Shown: positions 11,624 through 23,093, counted from the first letter of the stretch. The stretch: 64,000 nucleotides of DNA from Gremmenia infestans (GCA_032629725.1 JAFEVB010000006.1:674172-738171), one strand, 5' to 3'. Notes: generated by a model from the letters alone, not told the origin. Made by a program: numbers and translations.

Positions 11624-13584
11624 GGTGATTGTCTGTAGCGATTATGTATTTGGAGAATAGTAACAAGGCAATGAGTAGACAAGAGAAAGAAAGAAAGAAG
11701 ACAGGCAGAAGGATAGATGGATGCTGGAATTAAGCTGGCCAAGAAAAGAAGGAAGGAATGGAAAGTCAAACCAAAAAGAAGAAAAGAAGAAAAGATTGTG
11801 GGGAAGTTGACTCTTTTGAGAGCCCTGAGACTAGCACAGTCATTTCAGGGGTACAGTATGAATAGGATAGGGCTGCCCCTGCAGCGGGGATTACCTCGCT
11901 AGGGGTAGAAGTGTTTGAGAAAGGTCTGGATCCTCCTGCCAGTACGCATTCCATGGCTGGAAAAGGCAAGCCAAGAGGGCGAAGTACTTCGTACGAGGAA
12001 CATTGTTTCTGCAACTTTGTTTTATTGGATGTTAGATGTTGGGGTCTAGATGAATTGATGTGCCAAATAGGGGCCGTCGCCAAGTAAGCGGGCGGGTCGG
12101 CCCATATTAATAGTTGAAGGCTGGTGATGCTTGGAGTGAGAGTGAGAAGGGCTTTTTGCGCATACGAAGCGTACATCGCATAGCTGACTTGCTGTAAACA
12201 GTATAGTATGGTACGCTACGGTATTATGCAAACGTGTTCGTGTCTACCTGCGAGCCTACACAGGAACGAGTAAAACCTACTACTGTACTAGCTTGAAGCT
12301 ATTTATAAGTTTTCCCAGGCATTTCCGTTTTCTCTTTCTGTCTCTGCTGAGTTTGCTATGTTTGTCGTCCACCACATACTGTAGCGGCATTTGAATTGGT
12401 GCAATGGTGGCGCTGTCAGGTATCACTTTCGGCTGCAACGGCTCAATCAGGGGTTCAGGAACAGCTTCTGCGTGTTTGTTTCATCTTTAGGTTTTGCCGC
12501 ATCCTGTGATGAAACGGTAGTTTAGTCGAAATCAAATGAAAGTCGTATCACAGCGGCATACAAAAAAAGAATAAAACACATCTCATGCCTTGATAGGATC
12601 GGTGTAAGGCTGTTTGGGTTGTATGGACAATCGAGGATGAGGGAGGGGTACTGTCTTAATACGTGTACGTGGACTTCCTACGAGGTGGATACTCAGGAAA
12701 GAAGCTTCACTCCTATTATATTTTACAGCTTCAACTCTTTATAAATAGAAGGCGGCACTTATCATCAGGAACCTACAAGTTGATGCAGATTTTTCTGTCC
12801 ACTATGAAATTTCTTTCCTCGTACACTATAAGAGTCAAGGAGTCGTCACCTTGTAGGAAGGATCTCCAGGAGTGAGGAAGAGATAATGCTGGCTAGAAGT
12901 TTTGACATGATCTGTCAATCCCACCATGCACTCCTGCGTCCTGACAAGCTACAAACATGGAGATTTAGGGGGTGGAGAGATGGAGAGATGGAGAAAATTT
13001 AACCATCCGTGTACCAACCAATAAAGGAGATCAGATCGCATCTTGCAAGGCTGAGTCCCGTGATTCGTCTTAGTCAGCTTTCACATGTCAGTCACTCGAA
13101 ACACTCGTCACATGTCACTCATTGCCAACCTAGAAACACTCGTCACATTCCTTCGATGGCCGGAAATGATGGCAGCCAGCCAATGTCAGCCCTCCAACCC
13201 CACGATTGCCCCCCATTACCACTGTGAGATTCCATTCGACAACAATATCCCCGAACGCCGCTGGAACTTTCACCGAGGTCCTCGTCCTCATCCTCGTCCT
13301 CGTCTTCTTACTCAAATACTATGAAAATCATAGTCATGGTCATACGTGCCACAAGATTCGGAGTTAATGAAAGGCTACACTACACTTGAACGTGTCTTGT
13401 GTGGGCATGGCTGTTGCTTATTCCTACATATAATTATTAGACTCCAGACTACATAGACGGGCTTACTTACATAGACAAACTTCTCTTCAGTGCTCGTGGC
13501 GGCCATTGATCAACTTTTCACATGTAACTCCTTTGTTTCCATGCGCCTCTGCTCGACACAACTACATACAATACACATGTCACC
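11624..13584. other. Divergent intergenic region between bestrophin-like and esterase genes
   Basis: Almost 2 kb with no supportable gene; open frames are short and without family features. It includes a degenerate copy of the dispersed hairpin element (about 12750-12830) and presumably both promoters. Confidence 0.45.
12750..12830 (+). repeat. Dispersed hairpin element, copy D (degenerate)
   Basis: It begins GGCGGCACTTATC like the left end of the other copies, and has TTGATGCAG then TTTTTCTGTCCACT, matching the right end of copy C (33243 on). The central CTACCTGGCA block is missing. It lies between genes. Confidence 0.45.
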
Positions 13585-15763
13585 ATGATAGGTACGGCTA
13601 CTATTCCACTCCCCAGACTGGATTGAAGTTGCTAACTACCTACTCGCAGACCATGTCCTGGGTCGTCCTTCAAATCAATTCCGCAAGATCCAAGTCCTAG
13701 CAGTTGTTTCCTTTTGGTCCTTCTACCTCTTCAGGTACTGTATATCCGCCCCGCGTCAGCAAAGACTCTGCTGACGATGAAGCAGAGGGCACAAACATGG
13801 GCCGCCTACTATACGAAAGCTCTCTCGAAGTCTGTCCGGCGTCATTACACCATGGCAGACACTTGTCGTAACCCTCCTCTATCTCTACATAGCCCGGAAC
13901 CTAGGCAAACTCCTAGGGCTCGAATGTCCTGAACCGCTCGCGAACCTCTACACCAGGTCATACTTCCGGGCAACATGGGTTACGACAGCCTTGGATGCTG
14001 GGTTTTGGACAGCCATGCGGATACGAAGGAAGTGGTTGAGAGACATAGCCAGTATGGTCTTTACTGGGTACTACCTCATCGCCGCTGAGCAGGCAGACGA
14101 GAAGGTCAGGAAGATCAGAGGGGTGCTGACCGTGGATCATCTACGAGTCAGCTGGAACAAAAGCACAACTCCCTACTTGAAAGCCCTCCAGAACCTCGTG
14201 CGGCCAAGATTCATGAAATACCCTCCTCGAGCCATTCGCATACCACGACCTCCGAATAGTGATTACAAAGAGCCTGTTAGCGGATGGCTATATTTTGATG
14301 GTCCACTCTCAGCATTGAAGAATCACACCAAGATTGTTTTGGATATCCCGGGAGGAGGATATATTGCAATGGACCCCAGGTGCCATGATGACAAGCTTTT
14401 TGCCTGGGCTGGGAAAACCGGCCTACCTGTTTTGAGTTTGGATTACAAGAAAGCCCCGGAATTCCCATACCCATACGCTCTGAACGAATGTTTTGATGTT
14501 TACTGTACCATTGTCGCCAGCAAAGGTCGATGTATTGGACTTTCTGGAGAAGTGTCCCCAAAGATAGTTATTACCGGTGATAGTGCAGGTGGGAATCTTG
14601 CAACTGGCACTATGTTGATGATTGTAGAGTCTGGGACTACCGACACCAGATCATACCAAGGAGAGGGGCCTCTCCCGATTCCGGATGGGCTGGTCCTCGT
14701 ATACCCGGCTTTGGATATGAGTATTGGGAATTGGATGAGCGAGGAGCAAATGTCATTAGTCAAAGACCGGCGAATGCGGAGGACGAATCGAAACATCATT
14801 CGGAGAAAGAGTATGCAATACAACATGGCAGCTGGGACACCCCATCAATCAGACGATGAAGAAATCAACAGCCCACCAAACTTCACAACTCCAACCATCG
14901 ACAAATCTCTCGCCAGCCCCAGCTCAAGCACCACTCCAGCTCCAGGATCCTCCACAGTAGCAGAATCCCGGCACGGGCGAAAGCCATCCGCGTCCCACCA
15001 CCCAGAACCTCTCAAGACCCGCCTGGCAGTATCAAGCATGATATCCTACTTCAACGACCGCATCATATCTCCAGAAATGATGCGCGCCATGATCATCCTC
15101 TACATCGGCCCGCACAACCGACCCGACTTCACGCAAGAATACCTCTTGTCGCCCGTTCTCGCTCCCGATCACCTACTTGCGCAATTTCCAAAGACATACT
15201 TCTTGACAGGCGAACGTGACCCGCTTGTCGATGATACTGTCATCTTTGCTGGCCGACTACGTCGAGCAAAGGCAGCGCAGCATGCTCGAGAGCAAGCCAA
15301 CGATGCTAGTCTAAAAACCGAATTTGATGATCTTGATGTAGTGCAAGTCGTTCTTGTGCCAGGCATATCTCACGGGTTTCTCCAATTTGTAGGCGTCTAT
15401 CCGGAAGGTTGGAAATACATATTCCGCTGCGCTCGTTGGATCGAACATATCTTTGAAGAAGCGTCGCATCCTCCGAAAAAGCCCCACCACCATTACAGAT
15501 CCCGTACCGAAAGCTCGGGGGACGAAGATGTGGGATTGGAGATGTCAATGACTAGCTCCACAAAACTCAGGACACAGAAAGTCGAGGAGCGAAAGAGGAA
15601 GGAGAAGTTATTAAGGGAGCAATTGAGGGAGAAGCGAAGAGGGATGGGAGAGAAGAAAAAGAGTATGGTTAGTTTGGCTAGCGAGGATGATTTACTAGGA
15701 CGTAGGATGTTAGGGATTGCGGGACCGTTGACGGGCAGGGGGAATGCAGAGCTGGATGACTGA
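13585..15763 (+). CDS. Membrane-anchored HSL-type alpha/beta-hydrolase (esterase/lipase)
   Basis: Three exons give 689 aa: a 7-nt first coding exon (13585-13591, ATG ATA G), 13650-13734 and 13786-15763. The small exons are inferred from perfect donor, branch and acceptor signals and from the hydrophobic N-terminal helix they complete (IQVLAVVSFWSFYLF); the long exon has an in-frame TGA just upstream (13778), so it must be spliced. A second hydrophobic stretch (TLVVTLLYLYIA) follows. Hydrolase landmarks: oxyanion hole IPGGGY (~218-223), nucleophile Ser297 in GDSAGG, Asp509 in GERDPLVDD, His560 in ISHGF. About 85 low-complexity Ser/Thr/Pro-rich residues (~360-445) interrupt the fold, as in hormone-sensitive-lipase relatives, and the C-terminus is Lys/Arg-rich. 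Likely acts on lipid esters at a membrane. Confidence 0.8.
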
Positions 15764-16147
15764 TGAAATTAAATATCAACGAAATAAAGCTATTGGATAC
15801 CCAGTCAATAACGTGGTCAGCACACAAAACCACACACTAACCATGAGCTGTTAATCAAGTGCTGCTAAACTATAAGCGATCTATCATGCGATGTTTTATA
15901 TGCCTTTGAAATAGATTCTCGTCCTTTATTTATTAATGCTAGAATGATGACTCGTTGGGAGGAGAGTATTTTTCATCTCTCAACTATCATTTAGGTACCT
16001 TTATTTCAGTTATTACAAATAAACATCTCGAATCTTAGCGACTTCACAAGACATTAACTTCATAGTCCTTGCGAGAAACTCAGACCAATGATTTGCAAGG
16101 CGTCTGTCTGTGAGAGATTTCTCTAATTCTTATAGTATTCACTCAAC
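15764..16147. other. Convergent intergenic gap
   Basis: 3' flanks of the esterase gene and of the 290-aa gene. AT-rich; nothing else is seen. Confidence 0.5.
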
Positions 16148-17020
16148 TTAAGCAAAGGTTTCCGGGACCCCAATCGCCCAATCTCTAGGGAACTCCATTC
16201 CCCAACCCCCAACCAACCCCCTCAATTCCTCCTCTCTCCCCGGAATAGCATGCACAAACACACGATCTCCCCCACTCATATCAGGCTCAGAATGCATCGC
16301 CGGGCCCTCTAAACCTAAACCTCGATCTTTTCCCTCTGACCTAAAAATCGCAACCTCCCCTTTTCGCAGCTGTACCACCTCTAGTCCCTCGGCCTCCACT
16401 ACCGCTGCTAACTTGAACCGTATAGAGGAGGCCATATCTGCACATCCTAAGCAGCGTAATGGATAACAGATATGCTCCTCGTCTCCAAGACTCTTTTCCT
16501 TGAGCGCCGCCTTTGTCTCCGCCTCCACCCTACTCAGTAGTTCCCGTCCCCTAACCCCGTCCTTCAGAAACAACGTCCCCGGCCCCACCAAAGCAGCTGC
16601 TAGTTTGACCGTAGTAGCTGCAGCTGTAGCTGTAGCTTTCTTCCCAAATGCGAATACGCTCTTAATCTGCACTGCCTCCTGGAACACCGCTCGATCAAAA
16701 TGCCATCTCGCTACCTCATACTCAGCCGTCGCTTTCTGCGCCCGGATCGTGAGCGAATAGTGCAAGAGATTATTCTCTGTCAGATAGCTGTGCAGGAACG
16801 AGAGGAATGGACTAAGTAGAGGGAGTAGATTGGTTGACGTTGATGGAGAGTCGAACGTGCCGGCAGCCCAGGTGTGGAAGCTAGGCGGCAGGCAGGCGGG
16901 GTTGAGGAACGGTCCGATATGTGTCCATGTTGATTCTCGGATGATTTTGATCGGCCTCTCTAGGGTTTGGTGGGGTTCCGGATTGTAGCTTACGATTTGG
17001 AACTCGGGGGTTAGCAGCAT
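16148..17020 (-). CDS. Uncharacterised fungal protein with HxD...H pattern (possible double-stranded beta-helix metalloenzyme)
   Basis: Single exon, 290 aa, no signal peptide or membrane segment. I recognise the pattern of an unnamed family spread among ascomycetes rather than a named enzyme: RWHFD (~104-108), then VGPGTLFL (~149-156), a CxxC-like LRCLGC, GEVAIFR, AMHSEP and DRVFVHAIPG. The spacing HxD ... GPGT ... H(SEP) is what a jelly-roll Fe(II)/2-oxoglutarate oxygenase or DUF1826-type protein would show, with His105, Asp107 and the His of HSEP as candidate metal ligands. That is inference: no biochemical role is known to me. The start ATG at 17018-17020 is the first in frame. It diverges from the small secreted protein gene. 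Confidence 0.75.
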   Translation of the reverse strand: MLLTPEFQIVSYNPEPHQTLERPIKIIRESTWTHIGPFLNPACLPPSFHTWAAGTFDSPSTSTNLLPLLSPFLSFLHSYLTENNLLHYSLTIRAQKATAEYEVARWHFDRAVFQEAVQIKSVFAFGKKATATAAATTVKLAAALVGPGTLFLKDGVRGRELLSRVEAETKAALKEKSLGDEEHICYPLRCLGCADMASSIRFKLAAVVEAEGLEVVQLRKGEVAIFRSEGKDRGLGLEGPAMHSEPDMSGGDRVFVHAIPGREEELRGLVGGWGMEFPRDWAIGVPETFA

Positions 17021-17792
17021 GGTTCAAATGGAAAAATACTCGACTCGAGACGTGCTTGCCTGGTCAGACAGATCTAGAAAAAGCTGCACTAAGTTTAAAT
17101 GCTATGCGGAGTGGCAGATCTCATCCCACACTACAGGGGCTGATTTATGCCTGAATACCTTAATCTGTGTGGCGGTGCATTTGCCCCCCTTTCGTAGATA
17201 GCCGAGGCGGATTGAAAGATATTTGGTTTCGGAGATATTAATAATCACATTTCATGAAGTATTAGGTCAAAATATACCAGCAGTACCCTAATTAGGATAA
17301 TAAGATTAGTGGGTTCATCAATTAGCTTTCTAATTGGTGAAATCGACTTTCTAGTATTCTCATTTTCAGAGATTTACATCTGCCGACATTTTATACGTAA
17401 AAGCGCCAGTTCAGTGTTGTTACGAAACCTGCTATCTAATTGGATAACATGCGATTTACTCGGATACCCCACCATCTAAGTAGTTACTTCGTATAACGCC
17501 GCCAATGCCGTTTGCTTTTGCCTATAGCTTATACTAATACTTGCAAGGGAGGCTAGAAATACAGGGGCTTAATAGGTTTCTTAGAACAAAAGAATCTTCT
17601 ACGCCGCAATCCTCACGGCGACATATTTTGAATCAGGAAGCTGATTTATAACATACCCAAATGCAAGCTTGAGACTTCTACGTAATGCTCTTTGTATATA
17701 TAGATGCTTTCTTTCCCAACCCTTCTTTAACATACACACATTGAAGAATATACACCTACCACTACACGCATTTCCACATCTTAACCTCTATA
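17021..17792. other. Divergent promoter region
   Basis: It separates the 290-aa gene (minus) from the small secreted protein gene (plus) and so carries both promoters. AT-rich, no gene seen. Confidence 0.45.
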
Positions 17793-18228
17793 ATGCTCTC
17801 CGCAATCCTCAAAGTAACTTTCCTCACTGCCGCCCTAGCAGGTGTAGCGCAGTCCAGAGTCCAAGAAGGGTTTTGCGGAATGAACGGCTCAGACGGAATC
17901 ACAGGCGATGTCCCCGCCTGCAGTTTTGAAGCTGGAACCACGGTACGTCCAGATAAAATGCAGTCCCGGATTATAGATGAACCATATCTAATTGCCTGCA
18001 TCCGTAGTACAACGGAGATAATTTTCCGTACCAGCTAGCTATTGCTGGTATCACATCGGTTAGTCACTTGTTCTCGTCTCTTAAGTCACGAATAACGTAT
18101 GCTGATTTAGTGTCTGTAAATAGTGTGATGAGTGCACGACTGAAACTGTTTATGGTCTGCATTCTTGCAGCTTATATGATTGTAACGAAGATTTCCCGTA
18201 TGAACCCTGCGGCTCCGCTACTTGTTAA
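17793..18228 (+). CDS. Small secreted cysteine-rich protein (effector candidate)
   Basis: Three exons, 17793-17942, 18035-18058 and 18124-18228, join in phase 0 to 92 aa. Exon 2 is only 24 nt. A signal peptide (MLSAILKVTFLTAALAGVAQS) precedes a ~70-residue mature protein with eight cysteines: one in EGFCGM, one in PACSF, then CDECT, HSCSLYDCNED and EPCGSATC at the extreme C-terminus. The even number suggests four disulfides. The exon structure is supported because unspliced reading loses the cysteine-rich C-terminus and because all three pieces keep phase. No named family is recognised; size, secretion and cysteines fit an apoplastic effector or antimicrobial protein. Confidence 0.7.
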
Positions 18229-18614
18229 AGTACCTACTTGATATATAAGGCTGTGGATTTTGTTCTCTGGGTGAGAATCACATTGGAAGCTGAAAAATGA
18301 TGAGGAACACAGAGATTTTGGACTAGTCTGTAAACTAGCTGTAAATAGGAACAACCTCACCTCGACTATGCTGTTCCCGTCGCTTTGACTTAATCATATG
18401 GTAACTATTTGTGGCTGCCAAGAAGTAATAATATCAGTTGTCAGCGAAGAAAAGAAGTGTAGAGTAAATTATTTTCAACCTATATGCAATATAACCCCAA
18501 CCAATATCCAGATCCCTATATTCCGACTTTAGAGATTCATGATTCTTCTTTTGATTCCGTTCCGAGACCATAAGAACTACAACCCAGCCAGAATGCATAT
18601 CGGTACCCTTCGAA
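18229..18614. other. Convergent intergenic gap
   Basis: 3' flanks of the secreted protein gene and the following minus-strand gene. No gene is seen. Confidence 0.5.
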
Positions 18615-20993
18615 TTAGCATTGAACAATAGCCCCCTCCCCCATAGCGCCCGCCTCGAACGTGATATCAGCGGTCGCGTCAAAACCAGCGAGGATAGAAA
18701 CAAGACGCAAAGGCGAAAACGCAACGCACCCCATAACATAATTCTGCAACAGCCAATCTCGAGTACAGACTTTCTGCTCTATTTGCATAAGAGCAACCAC
18801 AGGTCGATCAGACACGATATTAGTCCATGTACCAATAGTACATGCACAAGCGTTGCAACAGTCTGATGTCGCGGCCCACAATACACCCCGAGGAATAGTT
18901 GCTGCAAGGGTGATGGGAGCGCAGTAAACGGCATTGTGAGGCAGTCCGGTAATTGCTTGGATCGTATCGTTTTTCTTGAAGAAAGCTTCTCTGAAGCCAA
19001 AGCTACAAGCTCGACAAAGTTCCGGTGGGCTTATTCCATAACGATGCAAATCATAGGTTGGATCTTCAAGCTCGTACATGTGCGCATAGGTGTGTCGGGG
19101 AATAAGCTTCGAGGCAGTACTGGGGTCGAGGGTTTCCTCCCAAGCCTCTCGGAGGTCTTGGCCCTCATGCTGCAACACAAGATTTTCCTTGGCGCTCTTG
19201 AGTATTCGAGCAGCTACGCTTGAGTCCGATCTCTGGATTAATCTCGTGTACTTGATAAAGCGTTCCCAAGCTGCATAGCGGACATTGAAAACGTTCCACG
19301 CGCAAATAGCAAATATGGCATTATCGCCGTAAGTTGGAGTCCGATGGGGTGATCCTTGAAGGGTATCCATGGCCATTGCGTCAATGTATCCGATGACGAA
19401 GGCTTGAGGAAGATCGTGATCAAAGCATCTTGTGGACACTGCGTAGCTTGCTAAAGATATGCGGCTTGAACATCCCATGTCGAAAAGAACATCATGCAGG
19501 TTGGTAAAAAGCACCTATGGAAAAGGTCTTGGAGTCAGTATTGTCTGATACAATAAGTTTTACGAGTCGAAAAGATGCCATACAGGAGTTCAGATGAGTT
19601 TCTAGGACTGGCTGACATTGTAAACGCTCTTACAGTAAAATGCTCAAATAGGAAACGTTCCTCCGAGAAGGTTACTTACAGCGACGAACATCGACTTTCG
19701 ACTTGGTAGAAATTCTGCAACAGTTCTACGTTGTAGTCAGCAAAGTGTTTGTATGTTGAATATGATATCTCCATAAACTTTCGGGTTTTAATAAATAGCT
19801 GGAAAATAAGAGGGGGACCATACTGGTACGCAAATGGACAAAGTGCTGCACAATCCACATAACCGGCAATGGCAAAGTCCCCTGGTGAGATCTGCAATGG
19901 ACCGACGACAAATCTGCCCTCATTCTTTGCCGCCCACTGCATTTGGATGTGCCGATTAAAATCCTGTTGGTCCATTGTTAACATGCCAATCCAGGCCGAG
20001 CCACGCAATCGTCCTTCGTGGACTGTCGCCATCTTTGCAGTCCTCTCGAGGATGCTCCTGATGCCTCCACCTAGCTTACTATCGTCTTTATCAAAGTCAT
20101 AGTCGACGCTCCCTAGCAATCTGAGTGATGAAGTTAGTCTTTTATTTACTGTATTGGTAATAGCTCATAGAAAGGCGGAGAAGATGGGTAACATAAAAGC
20201 AAGGGGTCAATGGGTCGATTTCATTGTCCTCTAAAAATTAGGTTCCTTTACTTACTGAGCTCCATAGAATTCATCAGCGATTTTCGGATCGTCAAATACT
20301 TCAACTTTCTTGCCCACGCTGATCCACGGAAAGTAAGGACAGGAGCCCATCTGGAGATCGTGTGGGCAATGCCAAATGTTCATTTCTTGCTTGTAGTGCT
20401 CATCCGTTTCGTAATTATGTCCAGCAGGAGTCTTCAGACCGCTTTGGTCTATTCGGCTATTTCGAGAAGTAACAATAGATAACTTGATGGGCATGTGAGT
20501 TCGAGGGTAAGGCTTGATGGGAACAGTGATACTTTTGTAGACATTCACCCCGATTGCAACTGCAAGCGAATTAGCATTTGGTGGTCTTTATTGAGGTGGA
20601 TATTGGAAGAGACGAATATGATAATTGGTATTCCAATAGCGAGTAGAGTAATTAATGGAACTTAACAAAAGGCTTACCATCTTTCATAAGCCTACTATGC
20701 ATTCCGCAGTCAGGGCATGCCTCGGCTAGACATTCCCATCCCGCAAGCCAGCCGTGCATGTTCGCAAGATGGCGAATGGTAGAGGCTAAAGCAGCATTTT
20801 TATCAACGACTGACAGATTTATACAGTTCAGCTGGATCCCAGTATACTTTTCAATCAATTGCGATAACTGCTGGGTATTGCATATTTCCTGTTCGGCATC
20901 ATGAATTGCTCTTGTTGCCGCTTCTAAACCAGTTGTGAAGTCGCAGTCAAGTTCAAGCAAAGGGATTGGGTTACTCGAAGGGGAAGTATTCAT
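18615..20993 (-). CDS. Large protein of unknown function, multi-exon
   Basis: Well-supported exons are 20993-20678, 20559-20256 and 20120-19680 (joining in phases 1, 2 and 2) and a long last exon ending at 18615. The final junction is not settled: the obvious acceptor before 19514 is out of phase with the exon-3 donor, while an acceptor ~50 bases further in (after TGTTCAAG) is in phase, so one more small exon or an unusual acceptor is likely. The product is about 620-650 aa. No signal peptide or long membrane helix. It contains Cys/His clusters (AEACPDCGMH; IWHCPHDLQMGSCPYFP; ATSDCCNACACTIG) that could bind metal. I do not recognise the family. Confidence 0.6.
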
Positions 20994-22006
20994 CGCAGTG
21001 GAGGTGTAGAAGATTGCCTTGATCTACACTCTAATATTTAAAATGTTGAACATAACTCCTATTTTAGTAAATTTTACATTGGAAGTATTAAAAGGTCAGA
21101 TTGATTTCAAAGCTTTCAAGTCCTAGAGCAAGTCCTCTTTAGATAGGGAGTTGGCGGCAAAGATAAAGGATGTGAATCGAAAAGGGGCTGTACATTAGAT
21201 GTGGCAGATATGTGTGAATTGCTTTAAAGAGTTAAGAAAGATTATAGTGTGGAGGTGTGGAGTGTAGTGGAATATGTATACTTAGGCAAGGCGACCTGAT
21301 TTGACCTTAGTGCACTGAATATAAGTCTTAAAGGCCCTTCGTAGAAGAGTAACAGTTAGATGATGTACTAGTTTAAGGGTTTTTTTAGGTAGGTATATTC
21401 GGATTTGCGTAAATTGTCGCCTGAGATATTATGCCGTGTTAACACTTCAAAGTCCTTATATGTTTATGTCGAAAAAAATACTCAAGCAATTATAGTAATC
21501 TGATATTAAACATGCAATTATACTCATCTAAGTGTTTCAACTCAATAATACACTAAATCACCATGCGAGCAGTACCTCGTGCTCAGCCCCTATTTCGACC
21601 CCTCGCTTACGACTGCGCCAGAGTTGGAGGCGCTGATGGCGATAATAATGTTCCACGAAAATATGAGTACTTAGGTGCAGACTAGGCATTCGCAGAGTGT
21701 GCTGTGGACAAATTCCAGCGACCGGAGTCCAGTCGTGGAATTTAAGAAAAGGGCAATATCATGATGACCGATTTTCCAAAAGCAGAAGAACTTGAACAAG
21801 GGGCGTCACAAAGCTTCGAGTTGCAGGATACGGATTAGGAAATCTATTAATGCGAAAGCTCCAAGTAGACGCAAACAACACAGCCTCACCCCGTGAGCAT
21901 GTCATTGGTTCCTCCTCCATTTCCAACCTCTTGCCCTTCCTTCGATTTCATCCACCTTACTTCCAATACGCCCCACAACACTACCCGCCACTCTCCCATC
22001 TCAAAT
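20994..22006. other. Intergenic, AT-rich
   Basis: No supportable gene. It contains the presumed promoter of the large unknown gene. Confidence 0.45.
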
Positions 22007-22243
22007 TCACTGATTCCAGCGAAACACGCCCGTCAAGAGAACAAGGGCCTGATCCGGCGTGAGTGTTGGGTGTTCCTTCATGAAGCCTTCTAGATCATAG
22101 GCCGGGGTGGTATTCGTGTTGCCAGATGCTGGGCGGCGTTTTTCAGGAATGTGGGAGATACTTGTGGTGTTGACTGGGTGGCTGCGCAGAGGGTCGGGAT
22201 GGCCGCCTGGAAGGCCTTTGGCTGAATCAGGGTTGGAAGGCAT
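22007..22243 (-). CDS. Small protein, paralogue 2 of a two-member local family
   Basis: Single exon, 78 aa, no signal peptide. The disordered, Pro/Ser-rich N-terminal half starts MPSNPDSAKG; the C-terminal half reads YDLEGFMKEHPTLTPDQALVLL and ends GVFRWNQ. The same pattern (YDLExF...HPxLTxDQxLxxL...GVFxW) is in the protein encoded at 22788-23093, so the two are paralogues. Conservation at amino-acid level with changed DNA argues that both are, or were, real coding genes. Family and function unknown. Confidence 0.55.
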   Translation of the reverse strand: MPSNPDSAKGLPGGHPDPLRSHPVNTTSISHIPEKRRPASGNTNTTPAYDLEGFMKEHPTLTPDQALVLLTGVFRWNQ

Positions 22244-22787
22244 GATGTGATGGTAGGGAAGCTGGAGGTTTTCTTGCTGTCTAATTCGCGGTTCTGTACA
22301 GCTTTCTAAAATGAAGTTTGGCTGGTTATTTGGCGCGTATCGACAAACAAAGTCTAGGTACGGCTTTGATTCATGTCTTTATAATTCCTAGTTGGTGGAC
22401 TCATACTCAATCTATTCACTGTCTCGCAAACCTATCTAAGCCCGAGACGCCAATTTTTGTCTAGTCCTAGATATGGCAACAATATTTTCTTTCCGCTTCT
22501 ATTATACACCCTTCAATTCCATAGTATTTTACGGCCTTCTCTACAAAAGGACTTTCAGTTTTAAACCCTAAGGCTCCTTATTGCGCTTCCCTGTGCTAGA
22601 CACAAAAAACGGTACTTACTCTCCTCAACTTCTAATTTCCTATGCTACCTAGCACATTATAACTTATGTGCCGCTTTTTTCTATCGATCGGGGAATTTCT
22701 TCTTTTTGTGGAGACGACGACCGTAAACATTGTAAAAGGTAAGTACTAGCAAGTACCGGAACCTGTGAATGCTAAATCCCATACCGA
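22244..22787. other. Intergenic between the two small paralogues
   Basis: It holds copy A of the dispersed hairpin element (22604-22740). Nothing else is seen. Confidence 0.5.
22604..22740 (+). repeat. Dispersed hairpin element, copy A
   Basis: The core 22604-22680 starts AAAAAACGGTACTTACTCTC and ends GTGCCGCTTTTTT, so its ends are imperfect inverted repeats. The centre carries CTACCTAGCACATTATAA, nearly identical to copy B (38482-38554). The hairpin arms are GCACAT (22652-22657) and ATGTGC (22666-22671). Downstream, a further ~60 bp (TTTCTTCTTT...TGGAGAC...CCGTAAA...TAAACATTG) is shared with copy C. It lies between genes. Confidence 0.75.
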
Positions 22788-23093
22788 TTACTCCTTCCAA
22801 GTAAAAACTCCCACCGGCTTCTCCGTACAGTATCCAAGACTCATCTCCTGCTCAAGAAACGCCAAACATTGGTCCTGGGTAAGTTTAGGATGATCCTTTC
22901 GAATCGTGTACTTGAAGGCTTCCAAATCATACGTTCGACCCTTGTATTTCCCCGAAACATTCTGGGGCAGGAGGTCGGCGGTCGTATTTTGGGACTTGGA
23001 CTTAGATTTGGATGCATGTTGCTCTTTGTCGGTCTGCTTGCTTGAGTCGGCGGAGGTGCTAGTGCTAGGCATGGCTTCGAGGGGTTGGGACAT
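22788..23093 (-). CDS. Small protein, paralogue 1 of a two-member local family
   Basis: Single exon, 101 aa from ATG at 23093 (an internal ATG, MPSTSTSADSS, aligns better with the start MPSNPDSAKG of its paralogue and could be the true start). N-terminal half Ser/Lys-rich and disordered; C-terminal half RTYDLEAFKYTIRKDHP then KLTQDQCLAFLEQE, ending GVFTWKE. Relative to the paralogue at 22007-22243 it has extra residues before the final GVFxW. The conserved block predicts one or two short helices, like a small protein-binding domain, but I know no family for it. Confidence 0.6.
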   Translation of the reverse strand: MSQPLEAMPSTSTSADSSKQTDKEQHASKSKSKSQNTTADLLPQNVSGKYKGRTYDLEAFKYTIRKDHPKLTQDQCLAFLEQEMSLGYCTEKPVGVFTWKE

